Shown piece by piece: positions 50,168-63,826 of a stretch of DNA of 64,000 nucleotides. This DNA is from Herbiconiux moechotypicola (GTDB lineage Bacteria; Actinomycetota; Actinomycetes; Actinomycetales; Microbacteriaceae): assembly GCF_024979255.1 (NCBI RefSeq), contig NZ_JANLCN010000002.1:124001-188000 (forward strand), given 5' to 3'. The notes under the pieces were generated by a model, which searched no databases, had not been told where the DNA came from, and worked only from the letters and a program-made list of their open reading frames with translations. The position numbers and the translations under genes were made by a program. Position 1 is the stretch's first letter; each line of letters begins with the position of its first letter.

Positions 50168-51112
50168 CTAGGACGGGGGCGGAGGCACCTCGGCGAGCGT
50201 CGGCGGGTTGGCGCCGGCGCGCGAGACGGTGACCGAGGCGCAGCGGGCGGCGAAGCCGCCGAGCGCTTCGAGCGCTTCGACCTCGAACGCGGATCCGTCG
50301 CGCAGCGCAGCGGCGGGGGTGCCGCCGTCGAGCAGCGCGGCGAGGCGGGCGATGAGGGCGCTCATGAAGGAGTCGCCGGCGCCGATCGTGTCGACCACGT
50401 CGACCGGGCGCCCGGCCGCACTGCAGGCGGCGCCGGTGGCGGCGCGCAGGAGGGCACCCTCCCCGCCGCGGGTCATGACGGCGAGTGCCGGCCCGAGACG
50501 CAGGATGCGCGCCAGCTGCTCGTCGGGCGTCTGCCCGGGGTAGAGCCAGTCGGCGTCTTCGTCGCTGAGCTTCACCACGGTCGAGAGCGCGGCGAGCTGC
50601 TCGAAGCGGGCGAGCGTCTCGGCGTGGGGCGGCACGATGCTCGGGCGGATGTTGGGGTCGAAGGTGACGACGGGCGCATCGGCGAGCGGTGCGGCGGCTG
50701 TCAGGAGCGCGACGAGCTGGCCGGCGCCGGGTTCGAGGAACGCGGCGATCGATCCGACGTGCACCAGCTCGGGCAGCTCGGGTGTCTCGGTGGGCAGCGA
50801 CCAGCGGAGGTCGAACTCGTACTCGGCCGAGCCGTCGGCGCGCAGGTGCGCGGTGGCGGTCGACGTGGGTTCGTCACGCACCGAACCGTCGGCGATCGTG
50901 ACGCCGGCCGCGGACAGGCGGTCGACTATGCGCCGGCCCCGCGCATCCGCCCCCACCGCGGTGAGCAGGGTCGACGGCACCCCGAGGCGGGCGCAGCCGA
51001 AGGCGATGTTCATCGGCGAGCCGCCCGGGTGCTCGATCGGTTCGGCCCCCGGCACGTCGGGAACGACCACGTCGACCAGCGCCTCGCCGATCGCCAGCAT
51101 CCTCGCCGTCAC
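50168..51112 (-). CDS. PfkB-family sugar kinase (fructokinase-like)
   Basis: A 314-residue ribokinase-fold kinase. MLAIGEALVDVVVPD opens it; GGSPMNIAFGCARLG is the first PfkB signature and VVDTIGAGDSFMSAL the second, with catalytic Asp. Pattern is closest to fructokinases. Start GTG 51112 has GGGAGG 5 bases upstream; ATG 51100 is also possible. It is single and convergent with LysR; no operon partner, so the sugar is not evident. Confidence 0.82.
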   Translation of the reverse strand: MTARMLAIGEALVDVVVPDVPGAEPIEHPGGSPMNIAFGCARLGVPSTLLTAVGADARGRRIVDRLSAAGVTIADGSVRDEPTSTATAHLRADGSAEYEFDLRWSLPTETPELPELVHVGSIAAFLEPGAGQLVALLTAAAPLADAPVVTFDPNIRPSIVPPHAETLARFEQLAALSTVVKLSDEDADWLYPGQTPDEQLARILRLGPALAVMTRGGEGALLRAATGAACSAAGRPVDVVDTIGAGDSFMSALIARLAALLDGGTPAAALRDGSAFEVEALEALGGFAARCASVTVSRAGANPPTLAEVPPPPS

Positions 51113-51248
51113 TCCGACCTCCCGCCACCGCACCTGCACGACCGCCTTCAGTGTAGGCCGGGCCGTCGCGCAGGCGGAGCCGGCGGGATGCGCGGGGCGG
51201 CCGGGGTGGCTGCCCCGGGGCCGGCGGGGCGCGGCATAGCCTTGAGCG

Positions 51249-52124
51249 GTGCCTCAGGACTACGACCGCTACGGATCAGACGTGCTCGCCGGGTTCAACC
51301 GGCGCGCCAAGCCCGCCGAGCTGCCGAAGGTGGAGGCGGAGTTCGACCTGGTGGTGGAGGAGGTCGCGAGCGACTTCTGCGGCAGTGTGGTGAGCACCGA
51401 GGGACGGCTGGTGGAGCTCGAGGACCGGCACGGCAGGCGCCGCACCTTTCCGCTCGGCGCGGGGTTTCTGCTGGAGGGCCGGCCGGTGCAGCTCGTTCCG
51501 CCGAGAAGCGCCGCCGCCCGGGCCGCGGCGGCGGGAGGCGCGCCCGCGCTCCGGCGCACCGCCTCGGGCTCGATCGCGGGTCCCGAGCAGCGCGCCCGGG
51601 TGGCGCGGGCGAGCCGCATCTTCGTGGAGGGCCGGCACGACGCCGAGCTGGTGGAGAAGATCTGGGGCGACGACCTGCGCGGCGAAGGGGTCGTGGTGGA
51701 GTACCTCGAGGGGGTCGACGACCTCGACGCGATCGTGCGCGAGTTCGCACCGAGCCGCGAGCGCCGCATCGGCGTGCTGGTCGACCACCTGGTGACCGGG
51801 TCGAAAGAGAGCCGCATCGCCGAAGCGGTGCAGCACGGGCCGTTCGGGCGCGACGTGCTCGTGGTGGGGCACCCGTTCATCGACATCTGGCAGGCGGTGA
51901 CCCCGGCCGCCATGGGCATCCGCGCCTGGCCGACGGTGCCGCGAGGCGTGGAATGGAAGCACGGCATCTGCGAGGCGTTCGGGTGGCCGCACGCCGACCA
52001 GGCCGACATCGCGCGTGCGTGGAAGCGCATCCTGGGCCGGGCCCGCAGCTACACCGATCTCGAGTCGGCGCTGCTCGGGCGGGTGGAACAGCTCATCGAC
52101 TTCGTCACGGAGCCGGTGGCCTGA
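51249..52124 (+). CDS. DUF3097 protein
   Basis: A 291-residue actinobacterial protein (DUF3097). A beta-rich N-terminal domain (LVVEEVASDFCGSVVSTEGR) is followed by a Toprim-like region: IFVEGRHDAELVEKIWGDDL, YLEGVDDLDAIV and RIGVLVDHLVTGSKESRIA, whose acidic residues resemble the Toprim E-D-D set. A C-terminal GVEWKHGICEAFGW block follows. The family is nearly universal in actinobacteria and of unknown function. GTG 51249. It stands alone between two sugar-kinase genes on the other strand. Confidence 0.82.
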   Translation: MPQDYDRYGSDVLAGFNRRAKPAELPKVEAEFDLVVEEVASDFCGSVVSTEGRLVELEDRHGRRRTFPLGAGFLLEGRPVQLVPPRSAAARAAAAGGAPALRRTASGSIAGPEQRARVARASRIFVEGRHDAELVEKIWGDDLRGEGVVVEYLEGVDDLDAIVREFAPSRERRIGVLVDHLVTGSKESRIAEAVQHGPFGRDVLVVGHPFIDIWQAVTPAAMGIRAWPTVPRGVEWKHGICEAFGWPHADQADIARAWKRILGRARSYTDLESALLGRVEQLIDFVTEPVA

Positions 52125-52154
52125 CGGGCGCGCCGGGCCGGCCGCCCGGCCAAC

Positions 52155-53114
52155 TCAGCGCTCGGCTTCCTCCGCACCCGCCAGGAACACCGCGAGCTCG
52201 GCCCGGCTCGGCAACCGCTCCCAGTCGCCCCGCCCGGTGACCGCGAGCGCCCCGAGCGCCGCCCCGCGCCGCAACCGCGCCGCCTCGTCGAGCCCGTCGA
52301 GCAGCGCAGAGAGGTATCCCCCCACGAAGGCGTCGCCCGCTCCGATGCTGTCGACCTCGGTCACCGGATGCGCGGGGCACTCCACATGCCCGTCCGGCCC
52401 GAACGACTCGGCGCCCCGCTTGCCGTGCTTCACGACCACGGTCGAGACACCGGCCTCGCGGAGCGCAGCCGCCCTCTCCTCGGTGGAGGAGCCCTCGGCC
52501 ACGAGCGGCAGTTCGTCGGCCGATGCCACCACGATGTCGGCCGAGACGGCCACCGGCGTCAGCGCCCGCGCCGCATCGGCGCGGTTCCAGAGCCTGGCGC
52601 GGTAGTTCACGTCGAAGCACACCGCGGCACCTCGCACCTGCCGGGCCGCGTCGATCGCGACAGATACGGCGGCGGCGGCCTGCGCCGAGAGCGCCGGGGT
52701 GATGCCGGAGAGGTGCAGCACGCGCGGCTGCGCGCCGGCGACGGCGCGAGCGGCCAGATCGGCGTCGAGGCGCGAGCCCGCCGAGCCCGCCCGGTAGTAC
52801 GTGACGGAGGGAGGGAGCGGGTGCCGGTCTTCGACCACCATCGTCGCGGTGGGCGCCGTCTGGTCGACGATCGCCCCCGTCACGTCGACCCCCTCGCCGC
52901 GGAGGGTGGTGAGCACGAGGCGGCCCACGGGGTCGTCCCCGACGCGACCTCCCCAGGCGACCGGGTGCCCGAGCCGCGCCAGCGCGATCGCCACGTTCGA
53001 CTCCGCCCCCGCGACGGCGAGCCCGAACTCGGTGCCCGCGGTGATGCGACCGTGCGAGCGGAACGACCCGAGCGTCTCGCCGAGGGTGAGCACCGCTCCG
53101 ACCGCGGCCGTCAC
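52155..53114 (-). CDS. 2-keto-3-deoxy-sugar-acid kinase (PfkB family)
   Basis: A 319-residue PfkB kinase. GETLGSFRSHGRI, GLAVAGAESNVAIALARLG, VTYYRAGSAGSRLDADLA, FDVNYRARLWNRADAA and VDSIGAGDAFVGGYLSAL match 2-keto-3-deoxygluconate/galactonate kinases (KdgK/DgoK-like). It would phosphorylate the product of the adjacent dehydratase to KDPGal for the adjacent aldolase. GTG 53114 overlaps the aldolase stop by 4 bases. Confidence 0.85.
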   Translation of the reverse strand: MTAAVGAVLTLGETLGSFRSHGRITAGTEFGLAVAGAESNVAIALARLGHPVAWGGRVGDDPVGRLVLTTLRGEGVDVTGAIVDQTAPTATMVVEDRHPLPPSVTYYRAGSAGSRLDADLAARAVAGAQPRVLHLSGITPALSAQAAAAVSVAIDAARQVRGAAVCFDVNYRARLWNRADAARALTPVAVSADIVVASADELPLVAEGSSTEERAAALREAGVSTVVVKHGKRGAESFGPDGHVECPAHPVTEVDSIGAGDAFVGGYLSALLDGLDEAARLRRGAALGALAVTGRGDWERLPSRAELAVFLAGAEEAER

Positions 53115-53755
53115 CCCCGCACCTCCTCCGCCAGCGCGAGGAACGCATGCGACCGCTCCGCGAGCGCGGCGAGCGATCCCCCCTCGGCCGCGTCGCCGAG
53201 CAGCGGCGACCCCAGCCCCGCACCGGCGGCACCGCGCCGGAAGTACTCCCGGGCCGACTCGACCGTCACGCCCCCGACGGGCACGAGCGGAATGCCGGGC
53301 AGCGGCGCCCGCACCGCGGAGAGATAGCCGGGCCCGCCGAGCTCTGCGGGGAAGATCTTCACCACGCTCGCCCCCGCGGCGTCGGCCGCGATGATCTCGG
53401 TGGGCGTCAGCGCGCCGACCGCGGTGGGCAGGCCGAGGGCGTGTGCGGCCTCGATCGAGGGCACGAGCCCAGGGGTCACCACGAACTCCGCCCCGGCGTC
53501 GGCCACTCGGTGCGCGTCGTCGGCGGTCAGCACGGTACCCGCCCCGATCGAGACCCCGCCGCCGATCGCGGCCAGTTCGCGGATCAGGCGCACCGCATCC
53601 GGGGTCGTCAGCGACACTTCGAACAGACGGAATCCTGCGTCGATCAGCGTGTCGGCCGCCGCCCTCACGTGCTCGGCCGTCGAGGCCCGGATGATGGGCA
53701 TGAGCAACTCGCTGCGGAGCCGCTCGCGAAACGCGTCAGAGGGGGTCACGACCAC
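53111..53755 (-). CDS. 2-keto-3-deoxy-6-phospho-sugar-acid aldolase (KDPG/KDPGal)
   Basis: A 214-residue class I aldolase. MPIIRAS, Glu46 in FEVSLTTPDA, GAGTVLTADDAHRVADAGAEFVVTPG and Schiff-base Lys133 in VVKIFPAE are the family landmarks. Cleavage gives pyruvate and glyceraldehyde-3-P. In this cluster KDPGal is the expected substrate, though family members often accept KDPG as well. GTG 53755 lies 7 bases after the dgoD stop. Confidence 0.87.
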   Translation of the reverse strand: MVVTPSDAFRERLRSELLMPIIRASTAEHVRAAADTLIDAGFRLFEVSLTTPDAVRLIRELAAIGGGVSIGAGTVLTADDAHRVADAGAEFVVTPGLVPSIEAAHALGLPTAVGALTPTEIIAADAAGASVVKIFPAELGGPGYLSAVRAPLPGIPLVPVGGVTVESAREYFRRGAAGAGLGSPLLGDAAEGGSLAALAERSHAFLALAEEVRG

Positions 53756-53762
53756 GGCGCGC

Positions 53763-54911
53763 TCACCACTCCGCGAAGGAGCCGTCGGCGTGCCGCCACA
53801 CCGGTCCCCGCCAGGCGTGGCCCCTGAGCGAGGCGTCGCGCACGGCCTTCTCGTCGACCTCGATGCCGAGGCCCGGCGCGGTGAGGCGTTCGATCGACCC
53901 CGTACCGAAGTCGAACACCGAGGTGTCGGTCACGTAGTCGAGCACCTCGCCGTCGTCGTTGTAGTGGATGCCGATGCTGTGTTCCTGGATGACGTGGTTC
54001 GGTGCCGCGAACGCGATCTGCAGGCTCGCCGCCAGCGCGATCGGCCCGAGCGGGCAGTGCGGCGCGAGCAGCACGTCGAAGGCCTCGGCCATCGCCGCGA
54101 TGCGGCGCACCTCGCTGATGCCGCCGGCATGCGAGAGATCGGGCTGGATGATCGCCACCCCCGACTCGAGCACGGGCAGGAACTCCTGCCGGGAGTAGAG
54201 CCGCTCCCCCGTGGCGATCGGGATGGACGTGGAGTCGACCAGCGCGCGCAGCAGGTGGCTGTTCTCGGGCACGATGGGCTCCTCGACGAAGAGAGGCCGC
54301 AGCGGCTCCAGCTCGGGGAAGAGGCGCCGGGCGTCGGGCAGGGTGACGCGGCCGTGGAAGTCGACGCCCACGTCTCCGGTGTCGCCGAGCACCTCGCGGG
54401 CACTCGCCACCCGCGAGACGATGCCGTCGAGCTCGCGCAGCGGCGCCAGCTTGGCCAGCCGTCCGCTGGCGTTCATCTTGACGGCGGTGAGTCCCTGCTC
54501 CATCCGGGCCGCGACGGCGTCGGCCACCTCGTCGGGCTCGTCGCCGCCGATCCAGCCGTACACGCGCACACGGTCGCGCACCGGCCCGCCCAGCAGCACG
54601 TGCACAGGCACACCGAGTGCCTTGCCCTGGATGTCCCACAGTGCCTGGTCGAGCCCCGCGACCGCGCTGGAGAGGATCGCTCCGCCGCGGTAGAACGACC
54701 CCTTGGTCATCACCTGCCAGTGGTCTTCGATGCGCATGGGGTCGCGCCCGATGAGCAGTTCGGAGAGTTGCTCGACGGCGGTGCGCACGGTCTCGGCGCG
54801 GCCCTCGACGACCGGCTCGCCCCAGCCGACCACGCCGTCTGAGGTCTCGATCCGCACGAAGAGCCAGCGCGGAGGCACCAGGAAGGTCTCTATTCGGGTG
54901 ATCGTCGACAT
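53763..54911 (-). CDS. dgoD: D-galactonate dehydratase
   Basis: A 382-residue enolase-superfamily dehydratase. Metal ligands Asp184 (GVDFHGR), Glu210 (FVEEPI) and Glu236 (ATGERLYSR), bases His186 and His285 (APHCPLGPIALAA) correspond closely in spacing to E. coli DgoD (183, 209, 235, 185, 285). VIQEHSIGIHYN after the catalytic His is also a DgoD feature. Product is 2-keto-3-deoxy-D-galactonate. ATG 54911 has GAGGGA upstream. First gene of the dgo operon, divergent from the GntR gene. Confidence 0.93.
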   Translation of the reverse strand: MSTITRIETFLVPPRWLFVRIETSDGVVGWGEPVVEGRAETVRTAVEQLSELLIGRDPMRIEDHWQVMTKGSFYRGGAILSSAVAGLDQALWDIQGKALGVPVHVLLGGPVRDRVRVYGWIGGDEPDEVADAVAARMEQGLTAVKMNASGRLAKLAPLRELDGIVSRVASAREVLGDTGDVGVDFHGRVTLPDARRLFPELEPLRPLFVEEPIVPENSHLLRALVDSTSIPIATGERLYSRQEFLPVLESGVAIIQPDLSHAGGISEVRRIAAMAEAFDVLLAPHCPLGPIALAASLQIAFAAPNHVIQEHSIGIHYNDDGEVLDYVTDTSVFDFGTGSIERLTAPGLGIEVDEKAVRDASLRGHAWRGPVWRHADGSFAEW

Positions 54912-54958
54912 CGTCGTCCCTCGTGAAGGATATGTTTTATGCACACATCGGAGTCAAT

Positions 54959-54970
54959 AAAGCATACGTA
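54959..54970. promoter_or_regulatory. GntR operator box, dgoD side
   Basis: AAAGCATACGTA, part of ATACGTAATGTAT (imperfect dyad), between dgoD and the GntR gene. The same 12 bases occur at 55752-55763 before the ABC importer, so the GntR protein probably binds both. Confidence 0.65.
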
Positions 54971-55001
54971 ATGTATCCAAGATTCTTGATATCGTGCAAA
55001 T

Positions 55002-55751
55002 GTGGATTCGACGCCGATGAAAGCCCCCGCCCAGCGGGCATCCCTCCGCGGACAGCACTCGCGGGTTCTCGAGGAGCTCGGCTCGGAGATCTGCTCCGGC
55101 CGCCTGGCCCCCGAGCAGGTCATCACGCTCGAGGAGATGGAGACGCGCTACGGGGTCTCCCGCTCCGTCGCCCGCGAGACCATCCGCGTGCTGGAGTCGA
55201 TGCGGCTGGTCATCTCGCGCCGCCGCGTGGGCGTCGTGGTGCTGCCCCCCGAGGAGTGGAACCTCTTCGACCCGCAGATCATCCACTGGCGGCTCGCGTC
55301 GGCCGACCGGGTGTCGCAGCTGGAGTCGCTGGTGGAGCTCCGCACGGCGATCGAGCCCGAAGCGGCCCGGCTGGCCGCCACCCGCGCGAGCTCGGCCGAG
55401 GTGAGCGATCTCATCGGCCTCGCCGGCCAGCTCTGGGCCGCCGGCGAGGAGGGCGACGCCGACCGCTTCCTCGCGCTCGACGTGAAGTTCCATGCCGCCG
55501 TGCTCACCTACTCGGGCAACCCGATGTTCTCGCGGCTCGACTCGCTGATCGGCGAGATCCTGGTGAGCCGCACCGAGTACGGGCTGGTGCCGGAGCGGCC
55601 GGACCCTGTGGCGCTCCAGCGCCACGTCGACGTGGCGAACGCCATCCAGCGGCGCGACCCCGAGGTCGCCCACGCGACCATGCGCTCCATCCTGGTGCAG
55701 ACGATCTCGGAGATCGGCACGCTCGCGGCGGGCGCTGACGAGGCTTCGTAA
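55002..55751 (+). CDS. FadR-type GntR regulator of the galactonate locus (DgoR-like)
   Basis: A 249-residue GntR/FCD regulator. Winged helix EICSGRLAPEQVITLEEMETRYGVSRSVARETIRVLESMRLV (about 28-70), then the FCD domain with DVKFHAAVL and LQRHVDVANAI (metal-type Asp and His). Resembles DgoR, whose ligand is D-galactonate. Divergent from dgoD, and followed by the ABC importer operon. GTG 55002 or ATG 55017; no strong ribosome site for either. Confidence 0.82.
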   Translation: MDSTPMKAPAQRASLRGQHSRVLEELGSEICSGRLAPEQVITLEEMETRYGVSRSVARETIRVLESMRLVISRRRVGVVVLPPEEWNLFDPQIIHWRLASADRVSQLESLVELRTAIEPEAARLAATRASSAEVSDLIGLAGQLWAAGEEGDADRFLALDVKFHAAVLTYSGNPMFSRLDSLIGEILVSRTEYGLVPERPDPVALQRHVDVANAIQRRDPEVAHATMRSILVQTISEIGTLAAGADEAS

Positions 55752-55792
55752 AAAGCATACGTATTGGCCGCAAGGCTGTGTTATCGTATCCT
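55752..55792 (+). promoter_or_regulatory. GntR operator box and promoter before ABC importer
   Basis: AAAGCATACGTA (55752-55763) repeats the box near dgoD; ATACGTAT is a perfect palindrome inside it. TTGGCC (55764-55769), 17 bases, TATCCT (55787-55792) is a plausible promoter directly downstream. The remaining leader to 55952 holds no gene. Confidence 0.6.
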
Positions 55793-55952
55793 CACAGTTC
55801 ACCGGGATGCGGGTCTCCGCCGCCCGGGGGCAGCGGCCGAGCGGTCGCGTCAGTGTGCGTCGTGGCCCACCCGTCGACGCGCATCCGGCGCCCTGCCCGC
55901 CGATCATCCCGCCGTTCGAAGCAGAGCGGCGCACCGAGAGGATCACGAACCC

Positions 55953-57304
55953 ATGCTGAAACCCCGACACCGCAGCGTCGCGCTCGGAGCACTGTCGCTC
56001 GGCCTGACCGGAGCCCTGCTCGCCGGCTGCGCGTCGAGCTCCGACGCCGGCGGCGGCTCGACCGACACCGCCACCATCACGCAGGAGCAGATCGACGAGG
56101 CGATGTCGACGCCCACCACGATCGACTTCTGGTCGTGGGTGCCCGACATCCAGAACGAGATCGACCTGTTCGAGGCGAAGTACCCCGAGATCACGGTCAA
56201 CCTCTCGAACCAGGGCGGGGCCACGGCGCAGTACCAGAAGCTCCGCACGGTGATCGAGTCGGGTGACGTGCCCGACGTCGCCCAGATCGAGTACTCGTTC
56301 CTGCCGTCGTTCACCCTCACCGGCAGCGTGCTCGACCTCACCCCCTACGGCGCCGCCGACCTCGCCGACCAGTTCGTGCCGAGCACCTGGAGCCAGGTCG
56401 CCACCAACGGCGGCGTCTGGGGCCTGCCCCAGGATGCGGGCCCCACCGGTCAGCTGTACCGCACCGACCTCTTCGCCCAGGCGGGCATCGAGCCCCCGGC
56501 GACCTGGGAGGAGTACCCCGCGGCGGCCAAGGCATTCAAGGACGCCACCGGCTCCTACATCACCGACCTGCCGGGCAACAGCTTCTCGCCCATCCTGGCG
56601 CTGCTCTGGCAGGCAGGCGCCCGCCCCTTCGGCTTCGACGGCGACAAGACGGTCACCATCGACTTCGACAGCGACGAGGTGCAGCAGGTGATCGGCTTCT
56701 GGAACGACCTCATCCAGCAAGACCTCGTGGCCACCGAGCCGCAGCTCGACGACAACTGGTACCAGAGCATGTCGAACGGCTCGTACGCGAGCTGGCTCGC
56801 CGCAGCCTGGGGCCCCGTCTTCCTGCAGGGCACCGCGGAGAACACCTCCGGCCTCTGGCAGGCCACCGAGCTGCCGCAGTGGGAGGGCGCCGAGCCGGCC
56901 TCGGGCAACCAGGGCGGCTCGGCGGTGACCGTGCTCGCCGACAGCGACGCGAAGATCGCCGCAGCCGAGTTCGTGAAGTTCCTCAACACCGACCCCGAGT
57001 CGACGCTGAAGTTCGCCACCGAGCAGTTCATCTTCCCCGCCACGGTGGCCACCCAGGAGGCCCCGGAGTTCCGTGATCAGGAGCTGCCGTTCTACGGCGG
57101 CCAGAAGGTGAACAGCCTCTTCGTCGACATCAACGCGACCGTGGCCGAGGACTGGCAGTGGCTGCCGTTCAACGACTTCGCGAGCTCGAGCTTCAAGGAG
57201 ACGCTGGGGGCGGCGATCACGCAGAAGACCGACCTCTTCGCCGCGCTCGACGAATGGCACGCCCAGCTCGTCGAGTACGCCGAGCAGCAGGGGTTCACGG
57301 TCGA

Positions 57305-57308
<4 letters not shown>
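55953..57308 (+). CDS. CUT1 ABC transporter sugar-binding lipoprotein
   Basis: A 451-residue extracellular solute-binding protein (MalE-like, family 1). Signal with lipobox LLAGCASSS, Cys26. The mature part has TIDFWSWVPDIQNEIDLFEAKYPEI, VPDVAQIEYSFLPSF, WGLPQDAGPTGQLYRTDLF and WQAGARPFGFDGD, the pattern of oligosaccharide binders. It is first of four coupled genes ending with a beta-galactosidase, so a galactoside (for example galacto-oligosaccharide) is the likely ligand. It lacks an ATPase partner here; a shared MsiK-type ATPase would be needed. Confidence 0.88.
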
Positions 57309-62150
<4,842 letters not shown>

Positions 62151-62217
62151 GGCGGGTGGGGGCAGGACCTCGGCGGCACGGTCGTCGGGACCTGCCGCGG
62201 GCTGGCGCGGTCGCCCG

Positions 62218-62892
62218 TCAGTCGTCGCCGAGCAGGATGGCGGCGGCGGCGATCATCTCGAGCATGCGCTCGCGCATGTGGCCGATGTGCTTCTTCACGG
62301 CCGGCTCGATGGCGGCGGCGTCGTTCGCGACCATGGCGCGGTAGAGCTCGTCGTACTCCTCTGCACAGGAGCGCAGGCGGCTCTGCAGCGAGGCGGCGCG
62401 CAGCCAGAAGCGCTGGATGCGGCGGCGGGTCTCGCGCACGGTCTCGGCCACGAGCACGTTACCGGCGAGGGCGTTGGCGGAGCGGTGGAACAGCTGGTCG
62501 GCCAGCGCCCAGGCGGCGCGGTCGTCGCGCCCGGCCGCCGCATACATGTCGTCGACGTAGCCCTTCAGCACGGCCGCGTCGGCGTCGGTGAGCGTGGAGG
62601 CCGCCTTGCGGCAGATGTAGGTGTCGAGCAGCTCGAGCAGGTCGCAGGCGTCGTTCACCTCGGTCGCGGTGAGCTGAGACACGGTGAAGCGCGCGTTGTC
62701 GGTGCGCTTGACCAGCCCTTCTTTCTCGAGCCTCTGCAGGGCCTCGCGCACCGGAGTGCGGGAGATGCCGAGCTGCTGCGCGAGCCGGTTCTCTGACAGC
62801 GGTGAGCCGGAGCGCAACCGGAAGCCCGTGATCTCGGCGAGCAGCCATTCGTAGGCGTCGTCGACCCTCGTACTCGATTCCGCTGCCGCCAT
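62218..62892 (-). CDS. GntR-family (FCD) regulator
   Basis: A 224-residue GntR/FadR protein. HTH LLAEITGFRLRSGSPLSENRLAQQLGISRTPVREALQRLEKEGLV (about 17-61); FCD domain with DQLFHRSANAL and a C-terminal His in KKHIGHMRERM. ATG 62892 preferred; GTG 62898 also open. Convergent with the beta-galactosidase and not obviously part of that operon. Target unknown. Confidence 0.82.
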   Translation of the reverse strand: MAAAESSTRVDDAYEWLLAEITGFRLRSGSPLSENRLAQQLGISRTPVREALQRLEKEGLVKRTDNARFTVSQLTATEVNDACDLLELLDTYICRKAASTLTDADAAVLKGYVDDMYAAAGRDDRAAWALADQLFHRSANALAGNVLVAETVRETRRRIQRFWLRAASLQSRLRSCAEEYDELYRAMVANDAAAIEPAVKKHIGHMRERMLEMIAAAAILLGDD

Positions 62893-62972
62893 GTCCACCC
62901 ACCTTCCGACTCCAGTGTAGCCGGGCTTGAATACAGCTCGGTCGACGGGCGCGATGGCGTACCATCAGCGGA

Positions 62973-63401
62973 ATGGACGCCCTCGATCACCGCATCATCG
63001 ATCTCCTCAAGATCAACTCGCGCAGCGGCTACGGCGACATCGGTCAGGTGGTGGGCCTCTCGGCCTCCGCCGTGAAGCGCCGCATCGATCGGCTCGTGGC
63101 CGACAACATCATCACGGGGTTCACCATCCAGCTGAACCCCGCCCTCGACGGTTCGGTGACGGAGGCCTACGTGGAGCTGTTCTGCCGCGGCACCGTGGCG
63201 CCGGCCGAGCTCAAACGCATCCTCTCGGGGGTGCCCGAGGTGGTCGACGCGGGGACGGTCACGGGCAGCGCGGACGCGATCGTGCACATCCGCTCGCGCG
63301 ACATCCCGAGTCTCGAAGACGCGCTGGAGCGCGTGCGCATCGCCCCCAACGTCGACCACACGCGGAGCGCGATCGTGCTCTCCAACCTCATCCGGCGCTG
63401 A
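62973..63401 (+). CDS. Lrp/AsnC-family regulator
   Basis: A 142-residue Lrp-type regulator: HTH MDALDHRIIDLLKINSRSGYGDIGQVVGLSASAVKRRIDRL and a RAM ligand domain ending in TRSAIVLSNLIRR. It could sense an amino acid; proline is a candidate given the convergent dehydrogenase, which is an inference. Confidence 0.83.
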   Translation: MDALDHRIIDLLKINSRSGYGDIGQVVGLSASAVKRRIDRLVADNIITGFTIQLNPALDGSVTEAYVELFCRGTVAPAELKRILSGVPEVVDAGTVTGSADAIVHIRSRDIPSLEDALERVRIAPNVDHTRSAIVLSNLIRR

Positions 63402-63409
63402 GGCCGACC

Positions 63410-63793
63410 GTGGCAGAGCTGCTCGGCATCGCGGTCGAGATCGACCCGTCAGCGTCGACGCCGCCGTTCGAACAGCTGCGGGTGCGGATGCGCGACGCCG
63501 TGGAGAGCGGCGAACTGGCTGCGGGGGCCCGGCTGCCCACGGTGCGGGCGCTGGCCGGGGAGCTGGGTCTCGCCGTCAACACGGTCGCGCGCAGCTATCG
63601 CGAGTTGGAGGCCGACGGGGTGATCGAGACCCGGGGGCGCCTCGGCTCGTTCGTCTCGACCACGGGCTCACCGGCCCGGCGCGAGCTGCAGCGGGCCGCG
63701 CGCGCCTACGCCGACCGGGCTGCCGCGCTCGGCATCCCTGCCGATCACGCCGTGGAGTTGGTGGAGGCGGCGCTCCGCTCGCCGTCGGCCTGA
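63410..63793 (+). CDS. GntR-family short regulator (YtrA-like)
   Basis: A 127-residue GntR protein without FCD/UTRA domain. IDPSASTPPFEQLRVRMRDAVESGEL, then ARLPTVRALAGELGLAVNTVARSYRELEADGVIETRGRLGSFVS is a complete winged helix. A short helical C-terminus (about 95-127) is like YtrA, which usually controls ABC exporters. GTG 63410 has GAGG 7 bases upstream and is 8 bases from the Lrp stop, so the two are probably co-transcribed. Confidence 0.8.
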   Translation: MAELLGIAVEIDPSASTPPFEQLRVRMRDAVESGELAAGARLPTVRALAGELGLAVNTVARSYRELEADGVIETRGRLGSFVSTTGSPARRELQRAARAYADRAAALGIPADHAVELVEAALRSPSA

Positions 63794-63826
63794 CCTCGCC
63801 GGTGCGCCTCGGTGCGCAGCGGGGCG

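Noticed and set aside
52155-53755. Assigning the kinase-aldolase pair to glucuronate/pectin (KdgK-Eda) metabolism
   Set aside because: The pair is in one coupled operon with a dehydratase whose residues match DgoD, so galactonate is the better call, although KDG/KDPG could also be accepted.
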